Source: Bog-756 sp049517675 (GTDB lineage Bacteria > Actinomycetota > Acidimicrobiia > Acidimicrobiales > RAAP-2). From it: 64,000 nt of DNA. The notes under the pieces are model-generated. The model was not told the origin of the DNA, ran no database searches, and saw only the letters and a program-made list of their open reading frames with translations. Below are positions 34,240 to 43,141 of this stretch, in pieces (the stretch's first letter is position 1; every line of letters starts with the position of its first letter). The translations under genes and the position numbers were made by a program. The stretch covers positions 1 through 64,000 of the forward strand of contig JBEKRV010000008.1 in the NCBI GenBank assembly GCA_049517675.1, in the 5' to 3' direction.

Positions 34240-35412
34240 ATGAACGTCGTCGACGTGATCCTCGTCCTGGCGGCCCTCGGGGCCGCCTACCAGGGTGCCC
34301 GGGTGGGGGCTGTGGTGCAGGTGTGCGCCATCCTCGGGTTCCTCGGCGGCCTCTACGTCGGGGCACTGCTCGCCTCGGTCACCGTTCGGTGGGCCCACGC
34401 TCCGACCGCCAGGACGGCCGTTGCACTCACCACCATGGTCGGGATGGCCTTCGCCCTGGGCATGATCGGACGCGTGCTCGGGGGGTTGCTCGTCGAGCGC
34501 GTCCGGCCCGGCCTGGTCAGCTCCATGGATGCCGTCCTCGGAACCGTGGTCGCGGTGATCGCCGCCCTGGTGACCTTCTGGCTCCTGGCGAGCACCCTGG
34601 TCAACAGCTCGTCGGCCGCGCTCGACTCCGCCATCCTCCAGTCGAGGATCATCCGCTCGCTCGACGACGTCCTCCCCGCGCCTCCTTCGGTCTTCTCCCA
34701 GGCGCAGGGCTTCCTCACCTCCGAGGGCTTCCCGCCGGTCTTCGCGGCCCTGGCCCCGGCGTCGGCCCTGCCGGTCTCCCTCCCCCCGGACAGCGCGCTG
34801 CGCGCGGCCGTCGACACGGCTAGCCCGTCGACCGTCAAGATCGAGGGCTACGGGTGCGGAGTGATCCAGGAGGGCTCGGGCTTCGTGGCCGCACCCGGCC
34901 TGGTGGTGACCAACGCCCACGTGGTCGCCGGCATCGCCCAACCCCTGGTGAAGGTGGGCAACAGCATCAAGACGACCCAGGTGGTCCTGTTCGACCCCAC
35001 CTTCGACCTGGCTGTCCTGCGGGTGTCGGGCCTGACCGCCCCTGCGCTCACCCTCGACCCGGGAACCGTCGGCCGGGGTGCGCAGGCCGCCGTCCTCGGC
35101 TATCCCGAGGGTGGTCCGTTCACCGTCGACCCCGCCGGGGTGATGGCGCTGTTCGAGGCGCAGGGACGCGACATCTACGGGCAGGGGCTGAACTTGCGCA
35201 ACATCTACGAGATCGACGCGCTGGTACGTCCGGGCAACTCGGGTGGTCCGCTGGTGCTGCCCGACGGGCAGGTCGTCGGCGTGGTCTTCTCCCGATCCAC
35301 GACCGACCAGGACATCGGTTACGCGCTCGCGTCGCCTGCCGTGTTGACCCGAGTGGAAGAGGCCGTCACCGCGACCCACACGGTCGGCACCGGTCCCTGC
35401 ACCTCGGACTGA
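34240..35412 (+). CDS. marP: MarP-like membrane serine protease (CvpA + trypsin-like domain)
   Basis: 390 residues. Four membrane helices in the first ~130 residues form a CvpA-type domain (MNVVDVILVLAALGAAYQGA). The periplasmic trypsin-fold domain has catalytic His in VVTNAHVVAG, Asp in DPTFDLAVLRVSG and Ser in VRPGNSGGPLV; two cysteines (GYGCGV and the C-terminal GTGPCTSD) could form the disulfide known in mycobacterial MarP (Rv3671c). MarP processes cell-wall hydrolases and protects against acid and oxidative stress. No strong ribosome binding site; ATG chosen at the CvpA homology start. Confidence 0.92.
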   Translation: MNVVDVILVLAALGAAYQGARVGAVVQVCAILGFLGGLYVGALLASVTVRWAHAPTARTAVALTTMVGMAFALGMIGRVLGGLLVERVRPGLVSSMDAVLGTVVAVIAALVTFWLLASTLVNSSSAALDSAILQSRIIRSLDDVLPAPPSVFSQAQGFLTSEGFPPVFAALAPASALPVSLPPDSALRAAVDTASPSTVKIEGYGCGVIQEGSGFVAAPGLVVTNAHVVAGIAQPLVKVGNSIKTTQVVLFDPTFDLAVLRVSGLTAPALTLDPGTVGRGAQAAVLGYPEGGPFTVDPAGVMALFEAQGRDIYGQGLNLRNIYEIDALVRPGNSGGPLVLPDGQVVGVVFSRSTTDQDIGYALASPAVLTRVEEAVTATHTVGTGPCTSD

Positions 35413-35483
35413 TCCCGTCTTCCCGGTCCGGACGGGCCCGACCGGTCCCGGACCTCGAGAGGTCGCTCGGGTAGACATGGCAT

Positions 35484-37637
35484 ATGGCGCTCCCCATCGA
35501 GGACTACGGCATCATCGGTGACCTGCACACGGTCGCCCTGGTCGGGCGGGACTGCTCGATCGACTGGCTCTGCCTGCCCCGTTTCGACTCGGGTGCATGC
35601 TTCGCCAAATTGTTGGGCACCGACGAGAACGGGACGTGGCGGATCGCGCCGAAGGGCGCGGATCGGGCCACCCACCGCCACTACCGGGGGGACACCCTGG
35701 TGCTCGAGTCGGAGTTCGTGACCGAGGAGGGAACGGTCCGGGTGATCGACTGCATGCCCATCCGCCAACAGCACCCCGAGGTGGTGCGCCTCGTCGAAGG
35801 GGTGCGGGGCAAGGTCACCATGCAGATGAACCTCACCATCCGCTTCGGGTACGGGCAGGTGGTCCCGTGGGTGCGCCACACCGACGGCACGCTCACCGCG
35901 GTGGCCGGGCCCGACGCCCTCTCACTGTGGACGACGGTGCCGACCCACGGCCGGGACCTTTCCACGGTCGCCGAATTCACGGTGTCCGAGGGCCAGTCGG
36001 TCCCCTTCTCGCTCTCCTGGTACCCGGCCAGCGGCACACCTCCCCGTCCGGTCGACGCGACGTATGCCATCAAGGACACGGAGCAGTGGTGGGAGGAGTG
36101 GGTGGCCCAGTGCACCTTCGACGGCGAGTACCGCGATCCGGTGGTCCGGTCGCTCATCACCCTCAAGGCGCTGACCTACGAGCCGACCGGGGGCATCGTG
36201 GCCGCGGCGACCACGTCGCTCCCCGAGCAGATCGGCGGCGGGCGCAACTGGGACTACCGGTACTGCTGGCTGCGTGACGCCACGCTCACCCTCGAGTCGC
36301 TCATGCGGGGTGGCTTCTACCAGGAGGCGATGGCCTGGCGGAGCTGGCTCCTGCGGGCGACGGCCGGGGATCCGTCCCAGATGCAGATCATGTACGGAGC
36401 GGGCGGCGAGCGGCGGCTCGACGAGTGGGAGGTGGACTGGCTGCCCGGGTACGAGAACTCGCAGCCGGTGCGCATCGGCAACGCCGCCGCAGGCCAGTTC
36501 CAGCTCGACGTCTACGGGGAGGTGATGTCCGCGCTCTACGAGTCCGTCCAGCCGGGGGATCCCGAAGGCGATGCGGCCTGGGATCTCCAGCTCGCGCTGA
36601 TGGAGTTCCTGGAGGTCGGGTGGCGTGAGCCGGACGACGGCATCTGGGAGGTCCGTGGTCCGCGCCGGCACTTCACCCATTCCAAGGTCATGGCCTGGGT
36701 GGCCATCGACCGGGCCATCAAGACGGTCGAGGACTTCCACGTGGAGGGGCCGGTCGCCCTGTGGAGGCAGATCCGTCAGGAGATCCACGACCAGGTGTGC
36801 GACCAGGGGTTCAACGCGGACAAGGGATCGTTCACCCAGTACTACGGGTCGGACGCCCTCGATGCCAGCCTCCTGATGATCCCCCTGGTCGGATTCCTCC
36901 CGGCCAGCGACCCGCGGGTCCGGGGCACCGTGGAGGCCATCGAGCGGGAGCTGATGGAGGGGGACTTCGTCCTCCGCTACCGCACCGCCGACTCCGGTGA
37001 GGTCGACGGACTGGCGGGCCGGGAGGGCGCGTTCCTGGCCTGCTCCTTCTGGCTGGCCGACTGTATGTCCCTGATGGGACGCGACCACGATGCACGTCAG
37101 CTCCTCGACCGGCTCCTCGATCTGCGCAACGACCTCGGCCTACTGTCCGAGGAGTACGACCCGGTGGCCGGCCGCCTCGTCGGCAACTTCCCCCAAGCGT
37201 TCTCCCACGTGTCGCTGGTCAACTCGGCGGCCAAGATCGCGGGGAACCGGAAGCCGACCGCGGACCACGTCTTTCTCGGACTGGCCCGCCAGGCGATGGC
37301 CGGCAACCGGCCGACGGGGATGGCCCGGCGGCACATGACGGTGAGCTCGGCGGGATCCACCATCCGCGACCTCATCGGGCGCAAGGGGAACCGCGCGTCA
37401 CCTCCGACGAGCACCCCGAGGCCGGCGAGGAAGCGGACCGTCCAACGGATGGTGGCGACGACGGTGGTACCGGCCAAGGCCGGCTCGAAGAAGGCCGCCC
37501 CGGCGAGGAAGACCGGCTCCGCCAGGAAGTCCGGGACGAGGAAGGCGACCTCGACCGAGAAGCCGGGCACGGAGGAGACCCCGTCCACCAGGAGGGCCTC
37601 GATCAGGAAGGCGGAGGCTGCGAGGAAGGAGCGGTGA
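35484..37637 (+). CDS. GH15 family glucoamylase/trehalase with basic H1-like C-terminal tail
   Basis: 717 residues. N-terminal beta-sandwich (MALPIEDYGIIGDLHTVALVG...SIDWLCLPRFDS) and (alpha/alpha)6 barrel with the actinobacterial trehalase/glucoamylase signature GGGRNWDYRYCWLRDATLTL, and LLSEEYDPVAG carrying the probable catalytic base. Homologues such as the mycobacterial GH15 trehalase end near residue 620; here about 100 further residues are Lys/Arg/Ala/Thr/Pro-rich (KKAAPARKTGSARKSGTRKA), like histone H1 or HupB tails. No signal peptide, so a cytoplasmic glycogen or trehalose enzyme is expected. Followed after 7 bp by an MBL hydrolase in the same operon. Confidence 0.88.
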   Translation: MALPIEDYGIIGDLHTVALVGRDCSIDWLCLPRFDSGACFAKLLGTDENGTWRIAPKGADRATHRHYRGDTLVLESEFVTEEGTVRVIDCMPIRQQHPEVVRLVEGVRGKVTMQMNLTIRFGYGQVVPWVRHTDGTLTAVAGPDALSLWTTVPTHGRDLSTVAEFTVSEGQSVPFSLSWYPASGTPPRPVDATYAIKDTEQWWEEWVAQCTFDGEYRDPVVRSLITLKALTYEPTGGIVAAATTSLPEQIGGGRNWDYRYCWLRDATLTLESLMRGGFYQEAMAWRSWLLRATAGDPSQMQIMYGAGGERRLDEWEVDWLPGYENSQPVRIGNAAAGQFQLDVYGEVMSALYESVQPGDPEGDAAWDLQLALMEFLEVGWREPDDGIWEVRGPRRHFTHSKVMAWVAIDRAIKTVEDFHVEGPVALWRQIRQEIHDQVCDQGFNADKGSFTQYYGSDALDASLLMIPLVGFLPASDPRVRGTVEAIERELMEGDFVLRYRTADSGEVDGLAGREGAFLACSFWLADCMSLMGRDHDARQLLDRLLDLRNDLGLLSEEYDPVAGRLVGNFPQAFSHVSLVNSAAKIAGNRKPTADHVFLGLARQAMAGNRPTGMARRHMTVSSAGSTIRDLIGRKGNRASPPTSTPRPARKRTVQRMVATTVVPAKAGSKKAAPARKTGSARKSGTRKATSTEKPGTEETPSTRRASIRKAEAARKER

Positions 37638-37644
37638 CCGACCG

Positions 37645-38634
37645 GTGAGCGGCGGCCACCACCACGGTCGTCCCCACGACCCCGACGGCAGCGCACTGCC
37701 GGCGACCGGGTCGAGGATCGCCGACGGGGTGATCGAGCTCGACACCCTCCTCGGCGGGTGGGAGCGGGTGACGGCCGGCTATCTCGTCGAGGGCGACGCG
37801 CCGGTCCTGATCGAGACGGGCAGCCAGAGCTCGGTCCCCGCCCTGCTCGACCACCTGGGACGTCTCGGCCTGGGACCCGACGATCTGGCCGGGGTGGTGG
37901 TGACCCACATCCACCTGGACCACGCCGGCGGCGTGGGGGACGTGGCCCGTGCATTCCCCGGGGCCACCGTGTACGTCCACCCGAAGGGCGCCCGCCACCT
38001 GGCCGATCCCACCAGGCTGGTCGACTCGGCCGCCCGGGTCTACGGCCCGCTCCTCGACTCCCTCTACGGACGCCTCGACCCCACGCCGGCCGAGCGGATC
38101 CACGTCCTGGAGGACGGCGAGGAGATCAGGGTGAGCTCCAACCGCTCGCTGACCGCTGTCGACTCGCCGGGACACGCCAAGCATCACCTCGGTCTGCACG
38201 ACGACTGGAGCGGGACGCTCTTTGTGGGCGACGCCGTCGGGGTCAAACTGCCGGACGGCGGTGTGCTCCGCCCGTCGACGCCCCCGCCCGACTTCGACCT
38301 CACCCTGGCCCTCCGGTCGCTGCAGCGGTTCGCGGCGCGGCGTCCGACCGGTCTCGCGTTGGCCCACTACGGATTGCTGGCCGAGCCGCTCGACGTGCTG
38401 GACGAAGCCGACGGGACGCTCCGGAGGTGGGCCGACGTGGCCGAGGCGGCGCACCGCGACGGGGAGGACGTCGCCGCCGCCCTGTCCGCCGCTTTCGCCT
38501 CCGACCTCGACGGCGTGCCCGACGAGCACCGCGACAAGCTCGAGGTCATGAACGGGGTGCACTCCAATGCGGCCGGCCTGCAGCGGTGGCTGGCCGGCCG
38601 AACGCCGTCGGAGGGTCCGGCGACCGGGAGCTGA
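37645..38634 (+). CDS. MBL-fold metallo-hydrolase
   Basis: 329 residues from GTG. Metal motif TH-I-HLDHAGGVGD (HxHxDH), second His region SPGHAKHHLGL, FVGDAV with the bridging Asp, and a C-terminal LAHYGLL His. Helical C-terminal extension follows. Broad family (lactonases, thioesterases, glyoxalase II-like); the substrate is not evident. The His-rich N-terminus MSGGHHHGRPH may be flexible. The gene starts 7 bp after the GH15 stop and its GTG seems the only practical start; the AAGGAG 14 bp upstream is a weak ribosome site. Confidence 0.85.
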   Translation: MSGGHHHGRPHDPDGSALPATGSRIADGVIELDTLLGGWERVTAGYLVEGDAPVLIETGSQSSVPALLDHLGRLGLGPDDLAGVVVTHIHLDHAGGVGDVARAFPGATVYVHPKGARHLADPTRLVDSAARVYGPLLDSLYGRLDPTPAERIHVLEDGEEIRVSSNRSLTAVDSPGHAKHHLGLHDDWSGTLFVGDAVGVKLPDGGVLRPSTPPPDFDLTLALRSLQRFAARRPTGLALAHYGLLAEPLDVLDEADGTLRRWADVAEAAHRDGEDVAAALSAAFASDLDGVPDEHRDKLEVMNGVHSNAAGLQRWLAGRTPSEGPATGS

Positions 38635-38664
38635 CAGCGCCCCGCCCCTCTGATGCTGCCGGGG

Positions 38665-40824
38665 TCAGGCCGAACCGGACGGGGATGCCGTCGTGGTCGA
38701 GGTCGTGGTCGAGGTCGTGGTCGAGGTACTCGGTACGGTCGTCGACGATCCGGTCGGCGCGGTGGTGGTCGAGGTCGTCGACGTGTCGCCGATCGTCGTC
38801 TCGGTCGAACGTCCCGGCGTCGGGGTGACCGGCGTCCGTGGGGGGATCGATGTCGTCGTGGTGGTGGTCGACGGGTTCGGACCGTCGGGCGAGGTGCACC
38901 CGGGCGGCGGCGTGCCGGAACCGGTCTGCCCGGGCATCAGGACCGTCCCGGCACACCCGAAGTCCGTGAAGCTGGCGAGCAGGGTCACCGTCCCGCCGTC
39001 GGCGAAGGCGTCGGTCGACTTGACCTGGCGGATGAACCCGGCGCCGTCGATGGACACGATCGCCGTGTTGCCCGTGAAGCCCTGCGCCTTGAGGACGGCC
39101 AACGCCGCGGTGATGGTCTGGGCCTCGGGAGCCGAGGTGCCGGCCGCCCCGGCGAGTTGGCTCAGGTCGTTGGTCACCTGGTAGTTGGTGACCGGGACCC
39201 CGTCGACGGTCCCCGTGCCGGTCTGGGAGGCGGCACCGATCGCCGGCTGGATGAGGTCCAGGTAGCCGGTGGGGCTGGCCATCCCCATCATGGCGACGGC
39301 TCCCTCACGGGAGCCGAGCGTGCCCTCGGTCAGTCCCGCGAACCCGGGGAGGGGCGTGCCCGAGTCCGTGTCGTCCGAGCCGGCCGGCGCCAGGCCGGTG
39401 TCGTCCGACTGCCCCTCGTAGACGACGCTCCCGTCCAACCGCACCGACACGTCGAGTCCGCCACCGATGCTGGCCGAGGCGACCATCGCGTACGGGCTGG
39501 TGTTGATCGTGCCGTTCCCGTCCACCTCCGGGCTCACCGCCTCCACCTGTCCTCCCTGGCAGACCTTCTGGATCTGCCAGCGGTACCCCGCGGGCGGTGC
39601 CCCCGTCGAGGTGCCGGGGCTCACGTAGGCTCCGCCGACCCCGGTGATCGTCGTCTGAGTTCCACCGACGGTGACCGCCACCTGACGGCCACGCGGCGTT
39701 CCGGCTCCGGTCGTCCGACCGGCCGTGCTTCCGGTGGCCGCGTGGCCGGTCGTCGTGAACGAGGCGCTGCTCGCGTAGGCGGGCATCGACTGAGCGGAGC
39801 CGGTGACCGAGCTCCCGATCATCGGTGGGACGGACATGGCGCCGGGGACGACCGCGCCGGGGGCGACCGAGCCCGTCGGGACGGGCACCCTGATCTGGCT
39901 GCAGTCGGTCGTCGATGTCGTCGTCGGGACGGTCGACGAGGCGGGCGTACTGGTGATCGAGTACGAGAAGTCGAAGCTCCCACTGTCCGTCGTGGCGCTG
40001 AGTGCCGAGAGCACCTCGTGCTCCGCCGGACCGCTCCCCACGGTGGGGTGCCTGCCGGTGCCGTGCAGGGCCGCCGGCCTCGGTGTGGATCCGCCGGCGA
40101 CCAGTGCCACCGGGACCGCCACCACGACCAGGACCGCTGCCGCGGAGGCCACGACGCCCGCCCGGCGCCACAGGGGACGGCGCGCCGGCCTCCGGTCACC
40201 TTCGTCGTCGAGCCAGAGTCCGGTCTCCGCCATGGCGACATCCTCTCGTGGGGTTGAACGGGTGCCCTGTAGCAACCCTAACGGAGGAAGCCCGACAAAG
40301 GAAGGGGGTTTATCCACAGACGTAAAGTCGGCGGACAAGTTTGTGAGCTGGATCTTTCCATCCCCACTGCGCACGATGAGTCCCGCCTGTCCCGCCGAGG
40401 CGATCAACTGTTCGGCAGAGGACCGCGACCGCGCCTCGGTCTCGCCGAAGTCGTCGACGAGCCACCGGGCGAGGTCGGAGGGGAGGATTCCGTCGTTCGA
40501 GGCTGCGGCTTCGGCCACCGCCCGGAAGAGGGGTACCGCCTCGAACGCCTCCCGACGGGAGCGGGACGAGTGTGGCTCGGTGCCGACCAGGATCCGGCGA
40601 CCCCGCTCGGTCACCTCCACCCGCGATCCACGCCCGCCGATGACCCCGAACAGCCGGGCGTTGGCCACCCGGCTCAGATACGCACCGTTGTTGGTACCGC
40701 TGTAGCCGAGCGCCGGGGCGAGGATGTCCGGTCCGATGACCCCACCGGCGGAGTCGGCCAGCCTGGCCACCTCGACAGCGGCGGCTAGGTCGTAGCTGAC
40801 GGATCGGAACCTGGAGCGGGCCAC
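38665..40824 (-). CDS. Winged-helix / single-TM / exported Thr-rich fusion protein
   Basis: 719 residues if read from GTG 40824 (GGAG about 10 bp upstream). Residues ~5-165 look like a paired winged-helix domain (SYDLAAAVEVARLADSAGGVIGPDILAPALGYSGTNNGAYLSRVANARLFGVIGGRGSRVEVTERGRRIL pattern; described here by positions only). A linker of about 30 codons has unusually low third-position GC. Then a basic segment and one membrane helix (about 220-243) lead to an exported domain (VTVGGTQTTITGVGG..., VTNYQVTNDLSQL) of LprG/LppX-like appearance and a Thr/Ser/Pro tail. An ATG at 40233 (AGAGG 8 bp upstream) could start a separate 522-residue membrane protein; then the upstream domain would have no stop of its own. 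Divergent from the MoxR operon. Confidence 0.55.
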   Translation of the reverse strand: MARSRFRSVSYDLAAAVEVARLADSAGGVIGPDILAPALGYSGTNNGAYLSRVANARLFGVIGGRGSRVEVTERGRRILVGTEPHSSRSRREAFEAVPLFRAVAEAAASNDGILPSDLARWLVDDFGETEARSRSSAEQLIASAGQAGLIVRSGDGKIQLTNLSADFTSVDKPPSFVGLPPLGLLQGTRSTPREDVAMAETGLWLDDEGDRRPARRPLWRRAGVVASAAAVLVVVAVPVALVAGGSTPRPAALHGTGRHPTVGSGPAEHEVLSALSATTDSGSFDFSYSITSTPASSTVPTTTSTTDCSQIRVPVPTGSVAPGAVVPGAMSVPPMIGSSVTGSAQSMPAYASSASFTTTGHAATGSTAGRTTGAGTPRGRQVAVTVGGTQTTITGVGGAYVSPGTSTGAPPAGYRWQIQKVCQGGQVEAVSPEVDGNGTINTSPYAMVASASIGGGLDVSVRLDGSVVYEGQSDDTGLAPAGSDDTDSGTPLPGFAGLTEGTLGSREGAVAMMGMASPTGYLDLIQPAIGAASQTGTGTVDGVPVTNYQVTNDLSQLAGAAGTSAPEAQTITAALAVLKAQGFTGNTAIVSIDGAGFIRQVKSTDAFADGGTVTLLASFTDFGCAGTVLMPGQTGSGTPPPGCTSPDGPNPSTTTTTTSIPPRTPVTPTPGRSTETTIGDTSTTSTTTAPTGSSTTVPSTSTTTSTTTSTTTASPSGSA
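38692..38727. repeat. 12-bp tandem repeat in Thr-rich tail
   Basis: Three perfect copies of CGTGGTCGAGGT on the + strand encode a Thr-Ser-Thr-Thr repeat near the C-terminus of the exported protein. Such in-frame repeats can vary in copy number between strains. Confidence 0.85.
40310..40318 (+). other. Perfect 9-bp DnaA-box match
   Basis: TTATCCACA matches the bacterial DnaA box consensus exactly. It lies in the AT-richer linker of the winged-helix/TM gene. No second box or AT-rich unwinding element was found, and dnaA/dnaN/gyrB are absent, so this is not an origin. Confidence 0.3.
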
Positions 40825-41010
40825 GCCACCAGTCTCCCAGGTCGGCCTGCCGGACGACACCTGCCCACCGGCGGGTGGACGGGACGCCAACGGCGGGTGC
40901 GGAGACCGTAGGCTGGGCGACCGCGTGCCGGCCGCCGGAGGCCGGCGACCACCCAGCCCCGGGGTGGGGTGCCGGACACGGATCGAACCGCCGGACGTCA
41001 GGAGATGACC

Positions 41011-41994
41011 GTGATCCCACCGCACCAGCAGCTGTCCGCCCCACCGGTCGAGGAGTCGGTCGTCCGCACCTTCGCCGCGCTGGAGGACACGGTGTCGTCC
41101 GTGGTGGCCACCTCCCCGTCCACCACCCGCCTGGCCGTCGCATGTCTGGCGGCCGGCGGCCATCTCCTGGTGGAGGACCATCCCGGTCTCGGCAAGACGA
41201 CGTTGGCCAAGGCGTTGGCCGGGGCCCTGGGGCTCGGGTTCCACCGTCTCCAGTGCACCGCCGATCTCCTCCCGGCCGACGTGGTCGGAGCCACGGTCCT
41301 GGGCCCGGACGGGACCGAACCGGCATTCCGGCCCGGTCCCGTGTTCACCAACGTCCTCATGGCCGACGAGCTCAACCGGGCGTCACCGAGGGCGCAGTCC
41401 GCGCTCCTCGAGGCCATGGAGGAGCGTCAGGTCAGCGTGGACGGGGTCACCCGACAGCTTCCCGATCCGTTCTTCGTGCTCGCCACCCAGAACCCGTTCG
41501 ACGCGACCGGCACGGCCGCGCTGCCACACGGGCAGCGTGACCGCTTCCTGGTCCGCCTGATGCTGGGCTACCCGGATCGGCAGCAGATGGACGCCATGCT
41601 CGATGGACCGGACCCGGCCGACACCGTGCGCCACGTGCGACCCTCGGCCTCACCGGACGGACTCCGGCTCCTGATGGATGGTGTCGCCGCTGTCCACGTG
41701 GCCCCGCCGGTGCGCGCCTACGTGCTCGACCTCGTCGAGGCCACGAGGACCCATCCCCAGATCGCCGTGGGCGCCTCGCCGAGGGCCGCACTGGCGCTGG
41801 TCCGTGTCTCCTCGGCGCTCGCCGTGGCGGCCGGTCGCGGCTTCGTGACGCCCGACGACGTCCAGGAGGCGGCCGTGGCGACCCTCGCCCACCGCCTGCT
41901 CCTGCGACCCGGCGTCGAGGTGACCGGCGGTGAGGGCGAGGCGGTGATCGCCGAGATCACGGCCGGTCTCCCGGTCCCGCTGCGGGGCGACTGA
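41011..41994 (+). CDS. MoxR family AAA+ ATPase
   Basis: 327 residues. Walker A VEDHPGLGKTTLAKALA, Walker B NVLMADELNRASPRAQSALLEAMEE, sensor 1 FFVLATQNPFDATGTAALP, typical MoxR. It is a chaperone-like ATPase that acts with DUF58 and transglutaminase partners, both encoded next. GTG at 41011 is chosen because AGGAG ends six bases upstream; the nearby ATG at 41005 directly abuts that Shine-Dalgarno sequence. It is divergent from the winged-helix/TM gene with 186 bp between starts. Confidence 0.93.
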   Translation: MIPPHQQLSAPPVEESVVRTFAALEDTVSSVVATSPSTTRLAVACLAAGGHLLVEDHPGLGKTTLAKALAGALGLGFHRLQCTADLLPADVVGATVLGPDGTEPAFRPGPVFTNVLMADELNRASPRAQSALLEAMEERQVSVDGVTRQLPDPFFVLATQNPFDATGTAALPHGQRDRFLVRLMLGYPDRQQMDAMLDGPDPADTVRHVRPSASPDGLRLLMDGVAAVHVAPPVRAYVLDLVEATRTHPQIAVGASPRAALALVRVSSALAVAAGRGFVTPDDVQEAAVATLAHRLLLRPGVEVTGGEGEAVIAEITAGLPVPLRGD

Positions 41995-42001
41995 CCGTCC
42001 G

Positions 42002-43141
42002 ATGAAGCCCTCGCAGCTCCGTCCGACGAGCAGGGGAGTCGTCGCACTCGCTTCCCTCGCCGCCGTCGTCGTGGCCGCCATCGCGACGGGCACACCGGAA
42101 CTGGCCCCGCTCGTCGTCGTCATCGCGGTCCCGCTGGCGGTGTGCCCCTGGCTCGCGCTGCGGCGGGCACGGCGAACCACGGGCTCGACCGAGCTGCACG
42201 CACACGTGGAGCCGGGACCGGTACCACCCGGATCGCCGATGCGGGTCAGGCTCCTCCTCACCAACCGGTCGACCGGAGGATCCGCGTTCCCGCCGCTCGG
42301 GCTCCCGTCCATCGACCGCCAGTGGCGTGCACGCGGCGCGGCGCCGGGCTCGGTTCCCCGGCGCCGACGGCTCGCCCCGTCACTCCCGTCCATGGTGGCG
42401 CTGCCGGCACCGGGTCCGGGTAGGACGGGATCGTGCCTGCTGGAGGTCCCCACCCGACGCCGGGGCGTGCTCGAGCTCCCTCCACAGCGGGTCTGGGCTC
42501 ACGATCCCTTCGGGCTCTTCGGCGCGCCCGGGCCGGTCACGCCGGCCGTGATCGCCGTCGTCCACCCCGCCCCCCTGACCGTGGACCAGGTGATCACCGG
42601 GATCCCCGGTCCCCTGGCCGGTGCGGAACCGGACCGGGGCACGGGCCGGGGCACCGGGCTCGGTGAACTCGAGGGGATCCGGCCGTACGTGTCCGGCGAT
42701 CGCCTGAGCCTCCTGCACTGGCCGGCGAAGGCCCGCTACGGGACGTGGTTCGTACGACAGTTCGGCGCGGAGGGGTCGAAGGCGGTCTCCCTCGTGGTCG
42801 ACGATCGTGCGGGGGTCCACCGCAGGGCCGAGTTCGAGCGGCTGATCTCGGCCGTGCTCGGTGTGGTGGTCGAGACGACCCGGGACCGCCGGGTGGTGCA
42901 CCTGGCGACGCTCACCGGAAGCTCGTACTCGTTCGAGCCGAGCGACCGGGGACGCGCCGAGGCCCGACTGGTCCTGGCGGAACTGCAACCGGTGGGAGGA
43001 CGGACCCCGGCCGTGACCGCCCCGGTCTCCGCGGATTCGGTGGTGCTCACCACCCGGACCGGGGCGGAGCGGTTGACGGCGGGCCCGGTCGGCAGCGGCA
43101 TCCGCCCGGAAGTCGCCGGGGCGCGGGTGATCATCGTATGA
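42002..43141 (+). CDS. DUF58 domain-containing membrane protein
   Basis: 379 residues. Two N-terminal membrane helices (about 10-50), then a soluble region ending in the DUF58 signature LEGIRPYVSGDRLSLLHWPAKARYGTWFVRQF (shown partly here: GIRPYVSGDRLSLLHWPAKA). DUF58 proteins accompany MoxR ATPases and contain a VWA-like fold. Seven bases after the MoxR stop; its own stop overlaps the transglutaminase ATG (ATGA 43138-43141). Confidence 0.9.
   Translation: MKPSQLRPTSRGVVALASLAAVVVAAIATGTPELAPLVVVIAVPLAVCPWLALRRARRTTGSTELHAHVEPGPVPPGSPMRVRLLLTNRSTGGSAFPPLGLPSIDRQWRARGAAPGSVPRRRRLAPSLPSMVALPAPGPGRTGSCLLEVPTRRRGVLELPPQRVWAHDPFGLFGAPGPVTPAVIAVVHPAPLTVDQVITGIPGPLAGAEPDRGTGRGTGLGELEGIRPYVSGDRLSLLHWPAKARYGTWFVRQFGAEGSKAVSLVVDDRAGVHRRAEFERLISAVLGVVVETTRDRRVVHLATLTGSSYSFEPSDRGRAEARLVLAELQPVGGRTPAVTAPVSADSVVLTTRTGAERLTAGPVGSGIRPEVAGARVIIV

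Noticed and set aside
38692..38727. CRISPR-like or regulatory repeat
   Set aside because: Contiguous 12-bp repeat in frame, encoding a Thr-rich tail; no spacers.
40300..40330. Replication origin suggested by the DnaA box
   Set aside because: Single box, no AT-rich unwinding element, and no dnaA/dnaN/gyrB neighbours.
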